Origin: Oscillibacter faecalis_A
GTDB taxonomy: Bacteria; Bacillota; Clostridia; Oscillospirales; Oscillospiraceae
Direction: 5' to 3'
Length of the DNA: 64,000 bases
Assembly: GCF_029218125.1 (NCBI RefSeq)
Contig: NZ_JARFXX010000010.1
Span: 1 to 64,000 of the forward strand
Numbering within the stretch: the stretch's first letter is position 1; each line of letters begins with the position of its first letter. Shown here piece by piece: positions 61,469 to 64,000 of this stretch. A model generated the notes under the pieces. That model saw only the letters and a list, made by a program, of their open reading frames with translations. It ran no database searches and had not been told where the DNA came from. Position numbers and translations under genes: made by a program.

Positions 61469-64000
61469 TCAGGAGACCTCCACCGCCCTGCCGACGCTCA
61501 AAAAGTACAAAACCCGCCGCGTCACCGGCCGTTCAAGGACCCGTTCCAGTGCCAGCGTGTAGGCCGAAAGCTGGCCCCGGTACAGCTCTGCCCGTTCGGT
61601 CAGCTCCTCCTCCGTGAACACACGATCGGTCTTAAAATCCACCACCGTGAGTCCATCGGGCGTCTCAAACCAGCAGTCCACCACGCCCTGAAGCAGAATT
61701 TCATCACCGCCGACGGACATTCCGTCATAATCCCGGGCATCCATTAAAACCGTGAAGCGGTATTCGCGCTCCATTGCCGCGACCCTACGCATTTCCTCCG
61801 CCAGCGGGGATGACAAAAACCGCTCAAGCGCACGGATGTCCACTGCCGCCGCCTGCTCCGGCGTCAGCTTAGCCCGCAGCCGCAGCGCCGCCACCTGCTC
61901 CGGCACGTTCGGGTTCCTCAAATCAAGATATTGCAGCACCAGATGCGTGGCGGTTCCCCGCTCCGCCGGGGTGAGGCCCCGATCCTGCTGCCGGAATTTC
62001 GGCTGCGTCAGCGGGCGGATATAGGGCGTATGCAGCGCGTCCTCCGCGATTTCTTCGTCCAGCGCACGGCCCTTTAGCTGCGTGGCGGTCAGCTTGGCCG
62101 GAAGCTGCGTTTCCCGCTGATAGGGATAGCGGTAGTTCAGCACTGCCGGGTCAAATTCCGTATGTCCCGAGGCGTTTTCTGCCTGAAGCATCTCTTTTTT
62201 AGGTGCTTCACCGTAGTCATTTGCGTCATGGATAAATACTTGCCACGGACTCGTATCGCCGGTATACAGGCTTTCGACCTCAACGCCTGCTCTTTCCCGC
62301 AGCGGCGCCGCCTCCGGGCGGCACAGCAGCGGCAGCAATATCCAGTCCCCGAAGCAGCGGCCCTCGGCCACCGCCTCCGGCAGTGCAGGACAGGCCGCGT
62401 AGGCCGCCAGCTTTTGCAATCGCTTTTCCGTGTGGTACATGGAAGCCACTAAAATCAGCTTTTCCTTGGGCCGGGTCATAGCCACATACAAAACGCGCTG
62501 CTCCTCCGCCAGATTTTCCCGCCGGAGCGTTTCCTCCAGCGCCAGCCGGGCCATGGTCGGATAGCGTATTTTCCGCTTCAAGTCAATGCAGTGCGGCCCT
62601 AAGCCCAGCGTTGGGTGCACCAGCACCGGCGTATCAAAATCCTGATTGGAAAATGAGTGATCCAGATCGCACAAGAATACAATGGGAAACTCCAACCCCT
62701 TGGATTTGTGAATGCTCATCATCTGCACACCGCCGCTGCCACCGGTGGTCTTGACTGCCGGGGCATTTCCGGCGTCCAGCAGCCGCCGCAGTTGGGTAAT
62801 GAACGCAAACAGGCCGCGGTAGTCGTTGGCCTCAAAATGCTCGGCGTAGCGGCTCAGAGCCATGAGATTTTCCTGCCGGAGCGCACCGCCCTCCATCGCG
62901 CCGAAAATTCCCGGCAGCGCCAAGCGGTCATAGATGTGCCACAGAAGTTGGCACACGCTGACGTCCATGGCCGTTTCCCGAAGCTGCGTAAGCACCTGTA
63001 GGAAATTCTGCGAATCCACTCCCGTGTCCGCCCGCAGCGCATCATAAAAATCGCCCTCGCGGTCACAACTTCGGATTTCAGCAAGTCGGTCCGGCGTAAA
63101 TCCGAAAATTGGGGACCGCAGCACGGAAATCAGGGGCACATCCTGCCGTGGATTGTCGATGATCTCCAGCAGAGATACCGTCACGGAGATTTCCATGGAT
63201 TGAAAATAATCCCCGCTGTCCTCAAAGGAGCACGGAACGTCCTCCTCTGCCAACGCCTGTGCAAACACGGCAGAGCGGCTTCCGGGGGAACGCATGAGAA
63301 TGACAATGTCCTCCGGGCGGCACGGCCGCAGCGTACCCTCCTCCCCGGTAACGGGATAGCCCTCGTCCAAAAGCTGACGGATACGCCGCGCCGTGAAGCG
63401 TGCCTCGGCCAGCAGCTTTTTGACGGGGCGGGTCTCCTCCTCGGAGCGCTGGTGCGCGGCAATGAGATGGAACTCCGTATCGCAGTCCGTCCGCTCCGGG
63501 TAATAAGCCGCTCCAAAGTGAAGCATCTCATCCTCTCCGTATTCCATCTCACCCATTTCGGTGGAGAGAATGTTGGCAAACACGAAATTCGCTGCGTCCA
63601 GAATTTCCTTCCGTGAACGGAAATTCTGAGACAGCAAGATTTTGCGTTCCTTTCCTTCCTTTGCGGTTTCAGCCGATGCAAAGCGTTTATACTTGTCGAG
63701 AAAAATCGTGGGATCTGCCAGCCGGAAGCGGTAAATGCTCTGCTTTACATCGCCAACGGTGAACAGATTCTGACCCTCGCGGGATACAGCCTGGAAAATT
63801 GCGTTCTGCACCTCGTTGGTGTCCTGATACTCATCCACCATGATCTCGCGGTAGCGACCCGCTGTCTGCCGCCCCAGCTCCGTGGGGGCCCCGTCCTCCG
63901 AGAGCAGCAGCCGCAGCGCCAAATGCTCCTGATCCGAAAAATCGGCGCAGTTCATCCGCAGTTTTTCCTGCCGGTAGGCTTCGGAAAAATCAGCGGTCAG
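61469..64000 (-). CDS. addA: ATP-dependent helicase/nuclease AddA (5' part outside window)
   Basis: The visible 843 residues are the C-terminal two thirds of AddA, which with AddB resects double-strand breaks. The frame remains open to the right edge (ending upstream in FSEAYRQEKLR), so the Walker A is not visible. Seen: helicase motif II VDEYQDTNEVQ, VGDVKQSIYRFR, SIHKSKGLEFPIVFL, EEQRVLYVAMTRPKEKL, and the RecB-type nuclease with GTATHLVLQYLD and LQGVVDCWFETPDGLTVVDFKTD. The iron-sulfur cluster cysteines belong to AddB. AddB is expected beyond the edge. Confidence 0.93.
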   Translation of the reverse strand: MTADFSEAYRQEKLRMNCADFSDQEHLALRLLLSEDGAPTELGRQTAGRYREIMVDEYQDTNEVQNAIFQAVSREGQNLFTVGDVKQSIYRFRLADPTIFLDKYKRFASAETAKEGKERKILLSQNFRSRKEILDAANFVFANILSTEMGEMEYGEDEMLHFGAAYYPERTDCDTEFHLIAAHQRSEEETRPVKKLLAEARFTARRIRQLLDEGYPVTGEEGTLRPCRPEDIVILMRSPGSRSAVFAQALAEEDVPCSFEDSGDYFQSMEISVTVSLLEIIDNPRQDVPLISVLRSPIFGFTPDRLAEIRSCDREGDFYDALRADTGVDSQNFLQVLTQLRETAMDVSVCQLLWHIYDRLALPGIFGAMEGGALRQENLMALSRYAEHFEANDYRGLFAFITQLRRLLDAGNAPAVKTTGGSGGVQMMSIHKSKGLEFPIVFLCDLDHSFSNQDFDTPVLVHPTLGLGPHCIDLKRKIRYPTMARLALEETLRRENLAEEQRVLYVAMTRPKEKLILVASMYHTEKRLQKLAAYAACPALPEAVAEGRCFGDWILLPLLCRPEAAPLRERAGVEVESLYTGDTSPWQVFIHDANDYGEAPKKEMLQAENASGHTEFDPAVLNYRYPYQRETQLPAKLTATQLKGRALDEEIAEDALHTPYIRPLTQPKFRQQDRGLTPAERGTATHLVLQYLDLRNPNVPEQVAALRLRAKLTPEQAAAVDIRALERFLSSPLAEEMRRVAAMEREYRFTVLMDARDYDGMSVGGDEILLQGVVDCWFETPDGLTVVDFKTDRVFTEEELTERAELYRGQLSAYTLALERVLERPVTRRVLYFLSVGRAVEVS

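Overview
This window is a chromosomal segment of an endospore-forming, butyrate-type anaerobic clostridium. GC-rich clostridial codon use, a complete spoIIIA operon, sigG, cotJ genes, cwlD, gerW/ytfJ-like and ylmC-like genes, an IspH-ribosomal protein S1 fusion and a butyryl/4-hydroxybutyrate-type CoA-transferase together point to the Oscillospiraceae (Oscillibacter/Flavonifractor-like). That placement is an inference from gene content. Nearly all of the window is housekeeping or sporulation core; I see no tRNA, rRNA, CRISPR array, prophage or insertion sequence.

Layout. 1-250: the 3' tail of an unrecognised gene and a cluster of palindromes. 278-2706: divergent glycolytic genes fba and PPi-dependent pfp. 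2850-13445 (minus): recN, argR, nadK, tlyA, dxs, oapA, the gene for a large structured RNA that I identify as OLE RNA, ispA, xseB, xseA and an acyltransferase. 13527-19114 (minus): nusB, an Asp23-family gene, and spoIIIAH to spoIIIAA. 19210-22004: a cysteine-rich unknown, a DUF3048 lipoprotein and DUF4364. 22005-22577: a small repeat element and an AT-rich leader. 22578-30553 (plus): a BMP-type nucleoside ABC importer (lipoprotein, ATPase, two permeases), then purA and purB, a purine uptake and synthesis block. 30625-36768 (minus): dnaE, a zinc-ribbon membrane protein, radA and cwlD, with a small Cys-rich gene opposed to radA. 36929-37977: a fused cotJA-cotJB and cotJC. 38025-45877 (minus): CoA-transferase, ispH-rpsA fusion, plsC, cmk, a YhiN-type flavoprotein, an RpiR regulator and rluB. 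45902-50167 (minus): dacF, ytfJ, DUF2953, scpB, scpA and an M50 protease. 50352-52055: tsf and rpsB. 52282-55055: ylmC, sigG and a DUF4353-like lipoprotein. 55138-56532: a MATE transporter behind a probable guanidine-IV riboswitch. 56775-61328: thioesterase, glnS, yigZ, hflX and rpmE. 61469 to the right edge: addA, cut by the window.

The most interesting features are the OLE RNA with its membrane partner OapA inside an isoprenoid/DNA-repair cluster; the riboswitch-controlled MATE gene; a strong internal ribosome binding site in the ispH-rpsA fusion that could also yield free S1; the CotJA-CotJB fusion; a 152-bp element with terminal inverted repeats between two copies of one hairpin; and good sequence matches to sporulation promoters before spoIIIAA (sigma-E) and sigG (sigma-F).

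Starts were chosen by ribosome binding site and family length, so several differ from the longest open frame. Family assignments come from reading translations and recalled motifs; no database search was run.
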